Positions 20,381 through 29,412 of a DNA stretch of 64,000 bases are shown in pieces. Made by a program: the position numbers and the translations under genes. Within the stretch, counting starts at the first letter, position 1; the number at the start of each line of letters is the position of its first letter. This stretch comes from Sphingomonas sp. S1-29. Lineage in GTDB: Bacteria > Pseudomonadota > Alphaproteobacteria > Sphingomonadales > Sphingomonadaceae. The stretch spans positions 741,501-805,500 of the forward strand of contig NZ_CP110678.1 in NCBI RefSeq assembly GCF_026167545.1, read 5' to 3'. The notes beneath the pieces are model-generated. The model ran no database searches. It was not told the origin of the DNA and saw only the letters and a list, made by a program, of their open reading frames with translations.

Positions 20381-21781
20381 ATGGCGAACCGGAACACAGC
20401 GTCGCAAAGCATCGAATATGCTGCGCTCTTAGTCATCGTGGTGATCGCGATTGCGGGTCGCATGGCATATGCCACGGGCGGTCTTTGGCTCGACGAAGCC
20501 TGGTCGGCGATCCATGTCTATCGGACCGGATCGATCTTGGGTGTCTTCACATCGATCAATCACGATAATAATCATCACCTGACCTCGGTTTGGCTACAAC
20601 TCCTCGGCCCGCAGGCATCGCCGCTGGCCCAGCGGGCACTATCGATTGTCTCGGGCGCAGCGAGCGTAGCCGTGGCGGCAGCGATTGGCCGTCGGACCAG
20701 CAACGTCGCGGGCTTGGTGGCGGCAACCTTGTTCGCCGTATCGCCGGTATTCGTCACCTATGGCGCCGAAGCGCGGGGCTATGCCTCGATGACGCTGATG
20801 GTATTGGTGGCGATCCTGCTGGTCGATCGATGGGCGGCGGGGGAGGCACCGCCGCCGCGCGGGCCGCTGGCGATCGTATTCGCGATCGGCATGCTTTCAC
20901 AGCTGACGATGTTGTTTGCCTTTTTCGCGATCGGCGGCTGGATCCTCTTCGTGCAACTCGAACGCGCGCGCGGCTGGGCGAGCGTTCGACGAACGCTCGA
21001 AATGACCTCCCCCGCCTTGATCGCAATTCTTGCGATCCTGTCGCTGGTGTTCGTCGCACCGATGATAGACGGCAAGGGCATGAGCGTGGGCGCGTATGTG
21101 CCATTCACCTGGGCGGCGTATCGCGAGGCGATGATCGGACTCACCGCACACTTGGTCGGTGCACCGCTCCTGCATTCGTGGCCCATCGCAGCCATCCTCG
21201 CTTCGCTGGCGGTAGCCGTCGGTATCGCGCTGCCGCGGCGCAGCTTCTATGTGCTCGCCATATTGTGCTTTCCACTCGCGATTGCGGTGCTGCAACCCGC
21301 CAATCCAAGTAACGGCCGATATTATATGCTGGTGGCTATCGCCACGCTCGTGATGTGGTCCGACCTGGCGGCGTGGGCATGGCAGCGCGGAACCGGCTTT
21401 CGCTACGGGTGCGCAGCACTCTTCTTAGCGTTGGTTGCAGCAAGCATCTCGGTCGACCTTGCGCTGATCCGCGACGCCCGCGGCGATCCCGATGGCGCGA
21501 TCCGCTGGATCGCAGCAGGCTCACCGGAGGGAAGCTCGGTCATGCTCGAACGAAAAATGGGTAGTGCCGTCTACGAGGTAGCAAGTCGCCGCTCCGGCTA
21601 TGCGCTACACATCTATATCAACGGTTGCGCACCCGCCGCCTATCTGATCGTTCACCGATTTCGCGCCGAGTCCTTCGGCGACCATTCGTCTTATTGCGGC
21701 CATGCCTGGCGCCGGATTGCCGAGGATAGATCGGAAGGCCTGTCCGAAGAAGGCTGGCGGCTATACCAACGCATCGACTGA
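20381..21781 (+). CDS. GT-C-type membrane protein (PMT/ArnT-like)
   Basis: A 466-residue integral membrane protein with about ten hydrophobic segments. The first periplasmic loop has LWLDEAW, and a later EARGY follows a predicted segment. Both are typical of GT-C glycosyltransferases of the GT39/GT83 (PMT/ArnT) group, which transfer sugars from polyprenyl-phosphate carriers on the periplasmic face. The acceptor is unknown. By eye the gene is somewhat less GC-rich than its flanks. It starts 39 bp after the CHAP gene and may be cotranscribed with it. Gene symbols such as arnT would be overinterpretation. Confidence 0.75.
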   Translation: MANRNTASQSIEYAALLVIVVIAIAGRMAYATGGLWLDEAWSAIHVYRTGSILGVFTSINHDNNHHLTSVWLQLLGPQASPLAQRALSIVSGAASVAVAAAIGRRTSNVAGLVAATLFAVSPVFVTYGAEARGYASMTLMVLVAILLVDRWAAGEAPPPRGPLAIVFAIGMLSQLTMLFAFFAIGGWILFVQLERARGWASVRRTLEMTSPALIAILAILSLVFVAPMIDGKGMSVGAYVPFTWAAYREAMIGLTAHLVGAPLLHSWPIAAILASLAVAVGIALPRRSFYVLAILCFPLAIAVLQPANPSNGRYYMLVAIATLVMWSDLAAWAWQRGTGFRYGCAALFLALVAASISVDLALIRDARGDPDGAIRWIAAGSPEGSSVMLERKMGSAVYEVASRRSGYALHIYINGCAPAAYLIVHRFRAESFGDHSSYCGHAWRRIAEDRSEGLSEEGWRLYQRID

Positions 21782-21821
21782 CCGCTTGCCCCGCACGTCA
21801 TCGCGCGCCACACCCTGCTCC

Positions 21822-22997
21822 ATGTTCCACGGCTTCATCGACGCGCTGCGCGCCGCCGGCATTCCCGCCAGCCTCAAGGAGCATCTGGTCCTGCTCGAAG
21901 CGCTCGATCGCGAGGTGATCGAGCGCACCCCCGACGCCTTCTACTACCTCGCGCGCGCCACCTTCGTGAAGGACGAAGGGCTGCTCGACCGTTTCGATCA
22001 GGTCTTCGCGCAGGTCTTCCGCGGCGTCGTCGCCCCCGAAACCGACGGCACTACCATCCCCGACGAATGGCTCCGCGCGATCGCCGAGAAATATCTGTCC
22101 CCCGAAGAAATGGCGACAATCGAATCGCTCGGCAGCTGGGACGAGATCATGGAGACGCTCAAGCAGCGGCTCGCCGAGCAGCAGGAGCGCCACCAGGGCG
22201 GCAACAAGTGGATCGGTACCGGCGGCACCAGCCCCTATGGCAATGCCGGCTACAACCCCGAAGGCGTGCGTATCGGCGGCGAATCGCGGCACAAGCGCGC
22301 GCTCAAGGTCTGGGACCAGCGCGAATTCCGCAATCTCGACAGCACCAAGGAGCTCGGCACCCGCAACATCAAGGTCGCGATGCGCCGTCTGCGCCGCTTT
22401 GCGCGCACCGCGGCGGCTGATGAACTCGATCTCGACGCAACGATCGAGGGCACCGCCAAGCAGGGCTGGCTCGACGTGCATATGCGCCCCGAGCGGCACA
22501 ATGCGGTCAAATTGCTGCTGTTCCTCGACGTCGGCGGATCGATGGACCCCTTCATCACGCTATGCGAGGAGCTGTTCTCCGCCGCGACCGGCGAGTTCAA
22601 GCATCTCGAATTCTTCTACTTCCACAACTGCCCCTATGAGGGCGTGTGGAAGGACAATCGCCGACGCTTCACCCAGCGCACGCCGATGTGGGACGTGCTC
22701 CACAAATATGGCCATGATTATAAGCTGGTGCTAGTCGGCGATGCGTCCATGAGCCCCTACGAGATCACCCACCCCGGCGGCTCGGTCGAACATTTCAACG
22801 AAGAAGCGGGCGCGGTGTGGATGCAGCGGCTGATCAGTACCTACCCTTCGGCGGTGTGGCTCAACCCGTTGCCCAGGGATCAATGGGGCTATACCCATTC
22901 GATCCGGATCATTCGGGAACTGATGAAGGACCGGATGTACCCGCTGACGCTGACCGGCCTCGACCAAGCGATGCGCGAGCTGGGGCGGAAGGCCTAG
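21822..22997 (+). CDS. CoxE/VWA-domain protein
   Basis: A 391-residue soluble protein. The N-terminal two-thirds contains helical blocks (EWLRAIAEKYLSPEEMATIE, GNKWIGTGGTSPYGNAGYNP). The C-terminal part is a von Willebrand A domain with MIDAS residues in FLDVGGSMD (Asp236, Ser240). It belongs with MoxR ATPases (18839 here) in the CoxD/CoxE-type activation modules. The client complex is not visible. The ATG at 21822 is chosen because homologues begin near MFHGFIDALRAAGI. The N-terminal 40 codons of the longer frame overlap the upstream glycosyltransferase gene. Confidence 0.88.
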   Translation: MFHGFIDALRAAGIPASLKEHLVLLEALDREVIERTPDAFYYLARATFVKDEGLLDRFDQVFAQVFRGVVAPETDGTTIPDEWLRAIAEKYLSPEEMATIESLGSWDEIMETLKQRLAEQQERHQGGNKWIGTGGTSPYGNAGYNPEGVRIGGESRHKRALKVWDQREFRNLDSTKELGTRNIKVAMRRLRRFARTAAADELDLDATIEGTAKQGWLDVHMRPERHNAVKLLLFLDVGGSMDPFITLCEELFSAATGEFKHLEFFYFHNCPYEGVWKDNRRRFTQRTPMWDVLHKYGHDYKLVLVGDASMSPYEITHPGGSVEHFNEEAGAVWMQRLISTYPSAVWLNPLPRDQWGYTHSIRIIRELMKDRMYPLTLTGLDQAMRELGRKA

Positions 22998-23011
22998 AGC
23001 CGCGGAAACAC

Positions 23012-23305
23012 CTAAAGCCGTTCCACCGCGCGCTTGAGCTTGCGCAGCATCGCGATGTCGCCCACCGGCACCGCCGCCGCCTCGCTCGCCAGCGCCATCA
23101 GCCGCACCGCGCCGAAGCTCGCTGCCAGCCCTTTCAGCCGCCACGCCGCCGCGGTCCACGCCTCGCCCGTTTCGGCGACCATCAGCGCGTGGAGCGCGCG
23201 CTGCGTGCTGTCTAGAAACGCCTCACGCAGTTCGGCGATCAGCGCGGGCTCGTCGCCCACCGCCGCCGCCAGCGTCGCATCGATTGCACCCGGATCATAA
23301 GCCAT
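23012..23305 (-). CDS. Hpt-like protein lacking the phospho-accepting histidine
   Basis: A 97-residue four-helix protein resembling histidine phosphotransfer (Hpt) domains. The helix that should read H-x-LKG-x-x-x-x-x-G reads AAAWRLKGLAASFGAVRLMA, with Trp in the histidine position. The LKG, the SFGA turn and the following helix are otherwise canonical. It therefore cannot relay phosphate in the usual way and may act as a docking decoy or inhibitor. The start at 23305 is the in-frame ATG giving an Hpt-length protein. It is divergent from the large coiled-coil gene, with 70 bp between starts. Confidence 0.7.
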   Translation of the reverse strand: MAYDPGAIDATLAAAVGDEPALIAELREAFLDSTQRALHALMVAETGEAWTAAAWRLKGLAASFGAVRLMALASEAAAVPVGDIAMLRKLKRAVERL

Positions 23306-23375
23306 CGCAACACCTGCTAAACCGTTCCCGTTAACGCATGGTTTCGCTATCGCGTTTGCAGAAACATGGTACACG

Positions 23376-25661
23376 ATGGCCATGAACGGGGGTTCAACCA
23401 TCATCGGTCTGCGCGCTGAGCGCGACCCCGCACCCGAGGAATCGGTGCTGCCGCTCGATCACGAATCGATCTATTTGGGCGAGGAAACCGGCGAGCCCGC
23501 CCGGCGCGACACTCCCTGGCCAGCGATCGTCGCCGGCGTTGCGCTGCTCGGCTGGTTCGCCTTCGCGGCGTGGCTGTTGTTCGATGGCGCAGCCGCGGCG
23601 TTGCCTCCCGTCGCGCTTGTCCAGCTGATCGCCGCGCTGTGCGTGCCCCCCGCGCTCATCGCCATTCTCTACCTCCTCTCCACCCGCAACGGCCGTGCCG
23701 AAGCCCGCCGCTTCGGCGCTACCGCGCACGCGATGCGGGTCGAGGCGGCCAGCCTCGAAGTGCGGATCGCCGCGCTGTCCGACCGGATCGAGGGCAACCG
23801 CGCCGCGCTCAACGAACAGGCGCATGCGATGATCGCCGCGGGCGAAGAAGCCAGCGAGCGGCTGCAGCATGTCAGCAATCTCGTCGTGCGCGACGTCGCA
23901 TCGGTCCACGCCGCTGCGCGCACGCTGGGCGAATCCTCCGACACCGCGGGCAAGCGGCTCGCGGTGCTGATCGCGACGATGCCGCGCGCCAATGGCGAAC
24001 TGCAATCAATGGCCGAAACGCTCGACCGGCTCGGGCTGGCGGCGGGCGAACAGGTGTCGGCGCTCGACGCGCAACTCGGCGCGCTCGCCGAACGCGGCCG
24101 CGTCGCCGATGAAGTCACCGGCAACGCGGCGCAGCGGCTCGCGGCGCATATCGCGCGGATGGAAGCCACCAGCGAAAGCGCGGGCGCGCGGCTCGAAGCC
24201 GTCACCGCCGATACCTCGGCGGCGGTCGACGCGGTGCTCGATCGCGCGGCGCAGGCGATCGACGAGGCGCGCCGCGGGATCGCCGCGCAGGGCGACGCGA
24301 TGATGGCGATGCTCACCACCAACCAGGCGACGCTCGACCGCGTCGGGCGCGAGGGGATGGAGACGCTCGCAGCGCGCCTCGCCACCGTAGAGGAAGCGAT
24401 CGGCCGGATCGCGGTGGTGCTCGATCGCGAGCGCGACCATGCCGACCTGTTGTTCGATACGCTCGACACCAATGTCGCCAGCGCCACCGCGCAGCTCGAC
24501 CTGCTCCATGAAACCGGCGTCCGGCGGGCGGGGTCGCTCGCCCAGTCGGTCGCGACGGTCAGCGTCGGGCTCGATGCGATGCGCGATTCGATGCAGGCGG
24601 GCAATATCGTCGCCGCAGCGACGATCGAGCGCGCCGAAGGCCTGCTGACCGCGCTCGATGCCGCGGTGCGCGAAATCGACGAGACGCTGCCCCAGGCGCT
24701 CGCGCGCCTCGACGCGCGCGTCGGCGAAAGCCGCGCGATCGTCGGCGCCGCCAAGCCCGAACTGCTCGCGCTGGTCAACGCCGCCGCGAGCACCCACGAC
24801 GCGATCGACGCGATCAACACCACCGTCGGCGCGCAGCGCGACACGCTGGTGGCGCTGTCGGCGGCCTTGGTCGAGGCGCTGGGCACCGGCAGCGAGCGGA
24901 TCGACGGCATCCAGCAGGCGATCGAAAGTACGATCGCACAGACCCGCGACTTCGCCGACGATGCGGCACCGCGGCTGGTCGAGGCGCTGGTGCGGATCCG
25001 CGAAACCGCAGGCGCCGCGACCGAACATGCGCGCACCAGCCTCGCCAGCGTCATTCCCGAAGCCGCGACCCGGCTCGAAACCGCGTCGGTTCAGGCGCTC
25101 GCGCGCGCGATCGACGAAGCGGTTACGCGCCAGCTCGGCCTGCTCGGCCAGGCCGCCGACGACGCGGTCCGCGCCGCCAACCGCGCCTCGGCGCAAGTGG
25201 GTGAACAGATGGCGAGCATCGTCGAAGCCACCGCACGGATCGACGATCGGATCGAGGAAGCGCGCAGCGAGCGCGAGACCGCCGACCGCGACAGCTTCGG
25301 CCGCCGCGTGTCGCTGCTGATCGAAGCGCTCAACTCGGCCTCGATCGACATCGCACGCGCGCTCTCGTCGGACGTGTCGGACACCGCCTGGTCGGCGTAT
25401 CTGAAGGGCGATCGCGGCGTCTTCACCCGCCGCGCGGTCAAGCTGATCGAACCCGGCCAGCTGCGCGAGATCGCGAACCTCTACGATTCGGACGACGACT
25501 TCCGCGACCAGGTGAACCGCTACATCCATGATTTCGAAGCGATGCTGCGCCAGGTGCTGGCGCACCGCGACGGCTCACCGCTGGGAGTGACGTTGCTGTC
25601 GTCGGATGCCGGGAAGCTGTACGTGGCGCTGGCGCAAGCGATCGAGCGCCTGCGGGCGTAA
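23376..25661 (+). CDS. Membrane-anchored long coiled-coil protein
   Basis: A 761-residue protein. A 48-residue cytoplasmic N-terminus (LPLDHESIYLGEETGEPARR) precedes two closely spaced membrane segments (about 49-69 and 79-102). About 650 residues follow, almost wholly Ala/Glu/Arg/Leu-rich helix with heptad character. The C-terminal part is more globular (around LKGDRGVFTRRAVKLIEPGQ). The layout (two N-terminal membrane helices and a giant cytoplasmic coiled coil) resembles polarity or cell-pole proteins such as Caulobacter TipN, but I see no sequence proof. Starts at 23376 and 23382 are both possible. It is divergent from the Hpt-like gene, which suggests linked signalling. Confidence 0.8.
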   Translation: MAMNGGSTIIGLRAERDPAPEESVLPLDHESIYLGEETGEPARRDTPWPAIVAGVALLGWFAFAAWLLFDGAAAALPPVALVQLIAALCVPPALIAILYLLSTRNGRAEARRFGATAHAMRVEAASLEVRIAALSDRIEGNRAALNEQAHAMIAAGEEASERLQHVSNLVVRDVASVHAAARTLGESSDTAGKRLAVLIATMPRANGELQSMAETLDRLGLAAGEQVSALDAQLGALAERGRVADEVTGNAAQRLAAHIARMEATSESAGARLEAVTADTSAAVDAVLDRAAQAIDEARRGIAAQGDAMMAMLTTNQATLDRVGREGMETLAARLATVEEAIGRIAVVLDRERDHADLLFDTLDTNVASATAQLDLLHETGVRRAGSLAQSVATVSVGLDAMRDSMQAGNIVAAATIERAEGLLTALDAAVREIDETLPQALARLDARVGESRAIVGAAKPELLALVNAAASTHDAIDAINTTVGAQRDTLVALSAALVEALGTGSERIDGIQQAIESTIAQTRDFADDAAPRLVEALVRIRETAGAATEHARTSLASVIPEAATRLETASVQALARAIDEAVTRQLGLLGQAADDAVRAANRASAQVGEQMASIVEATARIDDRIEEARSERETADRDSFGRRVSLLIEALNSASIDIARALSSDVSDTAWSAYLKGDRGVFTRRAVKLIEPGQLREIANLYDSDDDFRDQVNRYIHDFEAMLRQVLAHRDGSPLGVTLLSSDAGKLYVALAQAIERLRA

Positions 25662-25665
25662 TTTC

Positions 25666-25829
25666 TCCCCTCCCTGGAAGGGAGGGGTCGGGGGTGGGTC
25701 GAAGCCTGGAGCTACGGAACCCGCAGATCCCGAACAGACCGTATCGCGAGCACTCTACCCACCCCCAGCCCCTCCCTTGCAGGGAGGGGAGCTTCACACC
25801 GGCCAGCCCCTCCCTTCCAGGGAGGGGAG
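25666..25829. repeat. Palindromic repeats, family C (three copies)
   Basis: CCCCTCCC-N5/6-GGGAGGGG elements at 25666-25699, 25756-25792 and 25805-25829. The first two carry an asymmetric GGGTGGG-type tail and face each other. They fill the 174-bp gap between the convergent coiled-coil and DUF1467-like genes. Nothing else was seen in the gap. Confidence 0.85.
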
Positions 25830-25835
25830 CGACCG

Positions 25836-26108
25836 TCACCGCCCGCGTGCGTTCACAAAGTCGAGCATCTCGGCGGTCACCCACCCATTCACGTAATTCG
25901 CGTAGAACGCACCGAACAGCACCGCCGACACGATCGTCGTCAGCAGTGCCACCCGCCCGGCGTTGAAATGCGTCGGCGCGCTGTCGGCCTGGCCCGGTAT
26001 CCGGTCGATCCCAGCTTCTTCGGTGGTCCGCACGCCGAACGGCAGCACGAAGAACACCGACAGCGCCCAGAAGAGGAAGTAGATCGCCATCGCCGATTGC
26101 CAGGCCAT
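25836..26108 (-). CDS. DUF1467-like small membrane protein
   Basis: A 90-residue protein with two membrane segments (about 3-22 and 52-73) around a short polar loop containing PFGVRTTEEAG. This is the DUF1467 pattern, an alphaproteobacterial family that usually lies beside RNase J, as here, 4 bp downstream of it. The function is unknown. It is the last gene of the long minus-strand series that begins at nuoA. Confidence 0.85.
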   Translation of the reverse strand: MAWQSAMAIYFLFWALSVFFVLPFGVRTTEEAGIDRIPGQADSAPTHFNAGRVALLTTIVSAVLFGAFYANYVNGWVTAEMLDFVNARGR

Positions 26109-26112
26109 CGCG

Positions 26113-27753
26113 TCAGCCCTCGATCATCAGCACATCGACCACGGGCTTCTTGCCCGTCCAGCGCGTCGCGACGCGCCGCGCGGCGAGGCGGATCGCCTCG
26201 GTCCGCTTCTCGGCGTTGCGCTCGTTGGTTGACAGCACCTTGATCACCGCGCCCTGGACTTCGGCGAGGAAGGGATCGCGATCCTCCTCGACCGGTACGC
26301 CCTGCACGCAGACCTTTGGTTGGCCGATGATCCGGCCGCCCTTGCCGATCGCGACCGCGACCGACATCTGGCCATAGGTTGCCAATCGGCGGCGTTCGTT
26401 GATCGTCGATCCGTCGGCGGGCAGGATGACGTCGCCGTCGAGCAGCAGCCGCCCGACCGTCGCAAAGCCGATCCGCTTGGGCTCGCCCGGCGACAGCCGA
26501 AGCACATCGCCGTTCTTTTGCACGACCGAGCGCTTGATGCCCTGTGCCGTTGCAAACTTGCCATGCTCGGTAAGGTGACGACCTTCGCCATGCACCGGCA
26601 CCACCATCTGCGGGCGGATCCACTTGTACATCTTGGCGAGCTCGGGACGCCCCGGATGCCCCGACACATGGACATGCGCCTGCTTGTCGGTGATCAGTTC
26701 GATCCCGCGCTCAGCGAGCGTGTTCATGATCCGGCCAATCGCGACTTCGTTGCCAGGAATCTGCTTCGACGAGAAGATCACCCGGTCGCCCGATTCGAGC
26801 TTTAGCTGGTGGCTGCCCGACGAGATGCGCGCCAGCGCGGCGCGATCCTCACCCTGCCCGCCGGTGCCGATGATCAGGAGCTTGCCGCGCGGCAACCGCA
26901 TCGCGGTGTCGAAATCGACCGTCTCGGGGAAGTCCTTGAGATAGCCCGTCGCCTTGGCGACCTTCAGGATGCGGTCGAGCGAACGCCCGGCGACGCACAC
27001 CTGCCGACCATTGGCGATTGCGCAGCTTGCGAGCGTCTGGAGCCGCGCCGCGTTCGAGGCGAAGCTGGTGATCAGCACGCGGCGCCCCTCGGCGCGTGCG
27101 ATCTCGGCGTGCAGCCCGGCGCGAACGTCTTCTTCCGAACCCGATGCGGTTTCGTTGAGCACGTTGGTCGAATCGCACATCATCGCCAGGATGCCCTTGT
27201 CGCCGATCGCGGTCAGCTGTTCGGGGCTGGCGGGGGTGCCGACCTGCGGATTGGGATCGAGCTTGAAATCGCCGGTGTGGAACACGCGGCCATATTTCGT
27301 CTCGATCACCAACGCGCTCGGCTCGGGGATCGAATGCGCCATCGGGACGAAGCTGACGCCGAACGGCCCCACCTTCACGCTGCCGCCGATCTCGATGATC
27401 TTGAGCTTCACCTGCTTGGCGATGCCCTCTTCCTCGAGCTTGCCGCGGATCAGCCCCGCGGTGAACGGCGTCGCATAGATCGGCACGCCGAGGTCGGCGG
27501 CGAAATAGGGCAACGCGCCGATATGGTCCTCATGCCCGTGGGTGATGACGATGCCCGCCAGATCGGCGACGCGATCCTCGATGAATTGCAGGTCGGGCAG
27601 GATGATGTCGATTCCCGGATAGGCGGGATCGGCGAAGGTCACGCCGCAATCGACCATCAACCATTTGCCGTCGGCGCCATACAGGCTGACGTTCATGCCG
27701 ATTTCGCCCGAGCCGCCAAGTGCGACGTAGAGCAGTTCTTTTCCTGGAGTCAC
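26113..27753 (-). CDS. rnj: Ribonuclease J
   Basis: A 546-residue metallo-beta-lactamase/beta-CASP nuclease with 5'-3' exo- and endonuclease activity in RNA processing. The metal motif HGHEDHIG is at 72-79. The beta-CASP region (MCDSTNVLNETASGSEEDV and HVHVSGHPGRPEL) and the C-terminal RNase J domain are present, and the length is usual. It starts with a GTG at 27753 that has AGGA 5 nt upstream. The hairpin at 27814 precedes it. It follows coaX, the common order in alphaproteobacteria. Confidence 0.95.
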   Translation of the reverse strand: MTPGKELLYVALGGSGEIGMNVSLYGADGKWLMVDCGVTFADPAYPGIDIILPDLQFIEDRVADLAGIVITHGHEDHIGALPYFAADLGVPIYATPFTAGLIRGKLEEEGIAKQVKLKIIEIGGSVKVGPFGVSFVPMAHSIPEPSALVIETKYGRVFHTGDFKLDPNPQVGTPASPEQLTAIGDKGILAMMCDSTNVLNETASGSEEDVRAGLHAEIARAEGRRVLITSFASNAARLQTLASCAIANGRQVCVAGRSLDRILKVAKATGYLKDFPETVDFDTAMRLPRGKLLIIGTGGQGEDRAALARISSGSHQLKLESGDRVIFSSKQIPGNEVAIGRIMNTLAERGIELITDKQAHVHVSGHPGRPELAKMYKWIRPQMVVPVHGEGRHLTEHGKFATAQGIKRSVVQKNGDVLRLSPGEPKRIGFATVGRLLLDGDVILPADGSTINERRRLATYGQMSVAVAIGKGGRIIGQPKVCVQGVPVEEDRDPFLAEVQGAVIKVLSTNERNAEKRTEAIRLAARRVATRWTGKKPVVDVLMIEG

Positions 27754-27813
27754 TTCGTTCCTGTTCTTGCTTCTAGTGGAATGGAGGCTCCCGCCGCCGC
27801 CCGATGCCTGAGC

Positions 27814-27847
27814 TTGTCAAAGCGCCGTTGCCGGCGGCGCTTTGACA
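27814..27847. repeat. Perfect inverted repeat between coaX and RNase J
   Basis: TTGTCAAAGCGCCG paired with CGGCGCTTTGACAA, a 14-bp perfect stem with a 6-nt centre, in the 132-bp coaX-rnj gap. It ends in sequence typical of intergenic hairpins spread through such genomes. It could attenuate or process the coaX-rnj transcript. The remainder of the gap contains no visible gene. Confidence 0.75.
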
Positions 27848-27885
27848 AACGCACGAGGGGGAAGATGGCGGAAGCCGTTTCGGTG

Positions 27886-28680
27886 CTATACCGATCCTTG
27901 CGCTATATGGTGACGCGACCACAGAATCGCCAGCCCCTGAATGGTCAGGTCCGATTCGATCGTGTCGAATGCGTCGGTTTGTTTCTCGAACAGCATCGCC
28001 AGGCCGCCGGTGGCGATCACTTTCACGGGGCGACCGATCTCGGCGCGCAGCCGTGCGACCAGCCCCTCGATCATCGCGATATAGCCCCAATAGATGCCGA
28101 TATGCATCTGGTCGACGGTCGTACGGCCGATGACGCTGGCATTATCGGGCGCCTCGATCGCGATCCGCGGTAGCTTGGCGGTCGCGCTCACCAGCGCGTC
28201 GAGCGACAAATTGATGCCCGGTGCGATGATCCCGCCCTTGTATGCCCCGGTGTAATCGGCGACGTCGAAGGTGGTCGCGGTGCCGAAATCGATGATGATC
28301 AGGTCGCCGGCATGACTCGCATGCGCCGCGATCACGTTGAGCGCGCGATCGGCCCCCACCGCATCGGGTTCGTCGACATCGAGCGCGATCCCCCAGGGTG
28401 CGTCGCCCTTGCCCGCGATCACCGCGTCGGTCTTGAAATATTTCGACGCCAGCACCTGCAGGTTATGCAGCGCACGGGGCACGACGGTGCCGACGATCAC
28501 GCCGGTCACCTGGCTCCGCTCATAGCCTTCGAGCGCGAGCAACTGGCTCAGCCACACCGCATATTCGTCGGCGGTGCGGCGCGGATCGGTGGCGATCCGC
28601 CAGCGCGCGCGGATCACCCGATCGGCATCGACCAGCGCGAAGACGATATTGGTATTGCCGGCATCGATCGCGAGCAGCAT
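27886..28680 (-). CDS. coaX: Type III pantothenate kinase
   Basis: A 264-residue ASKHA-fold kinase phosphorylating pantothenate, the first step of coenzyme A synthesis. The N-terminal phosphate-1 loop [15 protein letters not shown], the [11 protein letters not shown] segment and the FGTATTFDV motif are present, as is the late [10 protein letters not shown]. The ATG at 28680 matches the family start (MLLAIDAGN). It lies 21 bp after the birA stop and belongs to the same transcript. Confidence 0.95.
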   Translation of the reverse strand: MLLAIDAGNTNIVFALVDADRVIRARWRIATDPRRTADEYAVWLSQLLALEGYERSQVTGVIVGTVVPRALHNLQVLASKYFKTDAVIAGKGDAPWGIALDVDEPDAVGADRALNVIAAHASHAGDLIIIDFGTATTFDVADYTGAYKGGIIAPGINLSLDALVSATAKLPRIAIEAPDNASVIGRTTVDQMHIGIYWGYIAMIEGLVARLRAEIGRPVKVIATGGLAMLFEKQTDAFDTIESDLTIQGLAILWSRHHIAQGSV

Positions 28681-28701
28681 CGGCCTCACCCCTTCCCGCA
28701 C

Positions 28702-29412
28702 TCAAACAAGAAACACATCCCCCGCATGCATGACATGCAGCCGCCCATCGGCCAACCGCAGCATCAGCGCACCGTCACCCGTCAGCCCCTCGAACAAGCC
28801 ATCGACCGGCTCGCCACCGGGCAAGCCAACGCGAAGCGCGGTGCCCACCGGGTGCGCGCGAGCAGCCCAGCGATCGCGCACGGGCAGGAGCCCCTCGCTG
28901 CGCCAGCGCCGAAGCCAGCGCGCAAAGCTCTCGGCAAGCGTTTCGATGAAATCGGCGGGCGCAACCGCAACGCCCTGCGCCGCAAGGCTGGTCGTCGGCC
29001 GCTCGGGCAGATCGGGATGGTGCGCCAGGTTCACGCCAATCCCCGCCACCACCGCATCCTCGGCGCGCTCGAGCAGGATCCCGGCAAGCTTGGGGCGCCC
29101 GATCAGCAGATCGTTGGGCCATTTCAGCGCGACCCCGCGGTCACCGCCCAGATAGGTGGCAACGACCTCCTCGAGCGCAACCCCCGCCACCAGCGACAGG
29201 GTAGCCGCAGGCGGATCGGTCGGCCGAAGCCGCACCAGCGTGCTCGCGTATAAGTTACCCGCCGGCGAGTCCCACGCCCGCCCCTGCCGCCCGCGCCCCG
29301 CGGTCTGCCGATCGGCGCGAAGCCAGCTGCCCTCGGGAGCACCCGCCAGCGCCGCCGCCAACAGATCGGCGTTGGTCGAGCCAGTTTCGGCGACGCTGCG
29401 GATATCGCTCAG
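28702..29412 (-). CDS. birA: Biotin-[acetyl-CoA-carboxylase] ligase with a non-canonical start
   Basis: Biotin protein ligase, catalytic class without a DNA-binding domain. RGRQGRAWDSPAGNLYAS and ALKWPNDLLIGRPKLAGIL are the biotin/ATP-binding motifs. The conserved first motif AETGSTNAD is encoded at about 29369-29395, upstream of the first ATG/GTG/TTG in frame (TTG 29361). The coding frame therefore extends at least to ATC 29403. I end it at CTG 29412, which overlaps the nuoN stop (CTGA). Inserting one G after GAT near 29403 would create ATG-ATC-CGC, the usual family start, so a one-base deletion or sequencing error is also possible. Confidence 0.85.
   Translation of the reverse strand: MSDIRSVAETGSTNADLLAAALAGAPEGSWLRADRQTAGRGRQGRAWDSPAGNLYASTLVRLRPTDPPAATLSLVAGVALEEVVATYLGGDRGVALKWPNDLLIGRPKLAGILLERAEDAVVAGIGVNLAHHPDLPERPTTSLAAQGVAVAPADFIETLAESFARWLRRWRSEGLLPVRDRWAARAHPVGTALRVGLPGGEPVDGLFEGLTGDGALMLRLADGRLHVMHAGDVFLV

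Noticed and set aside
25666..25829. Repeated units that could suggest a CRISPR array
   Set aside because: Units are palindromes of varying spacing without regular spacers or cas genes, so they are dispersed hairpin repeats.
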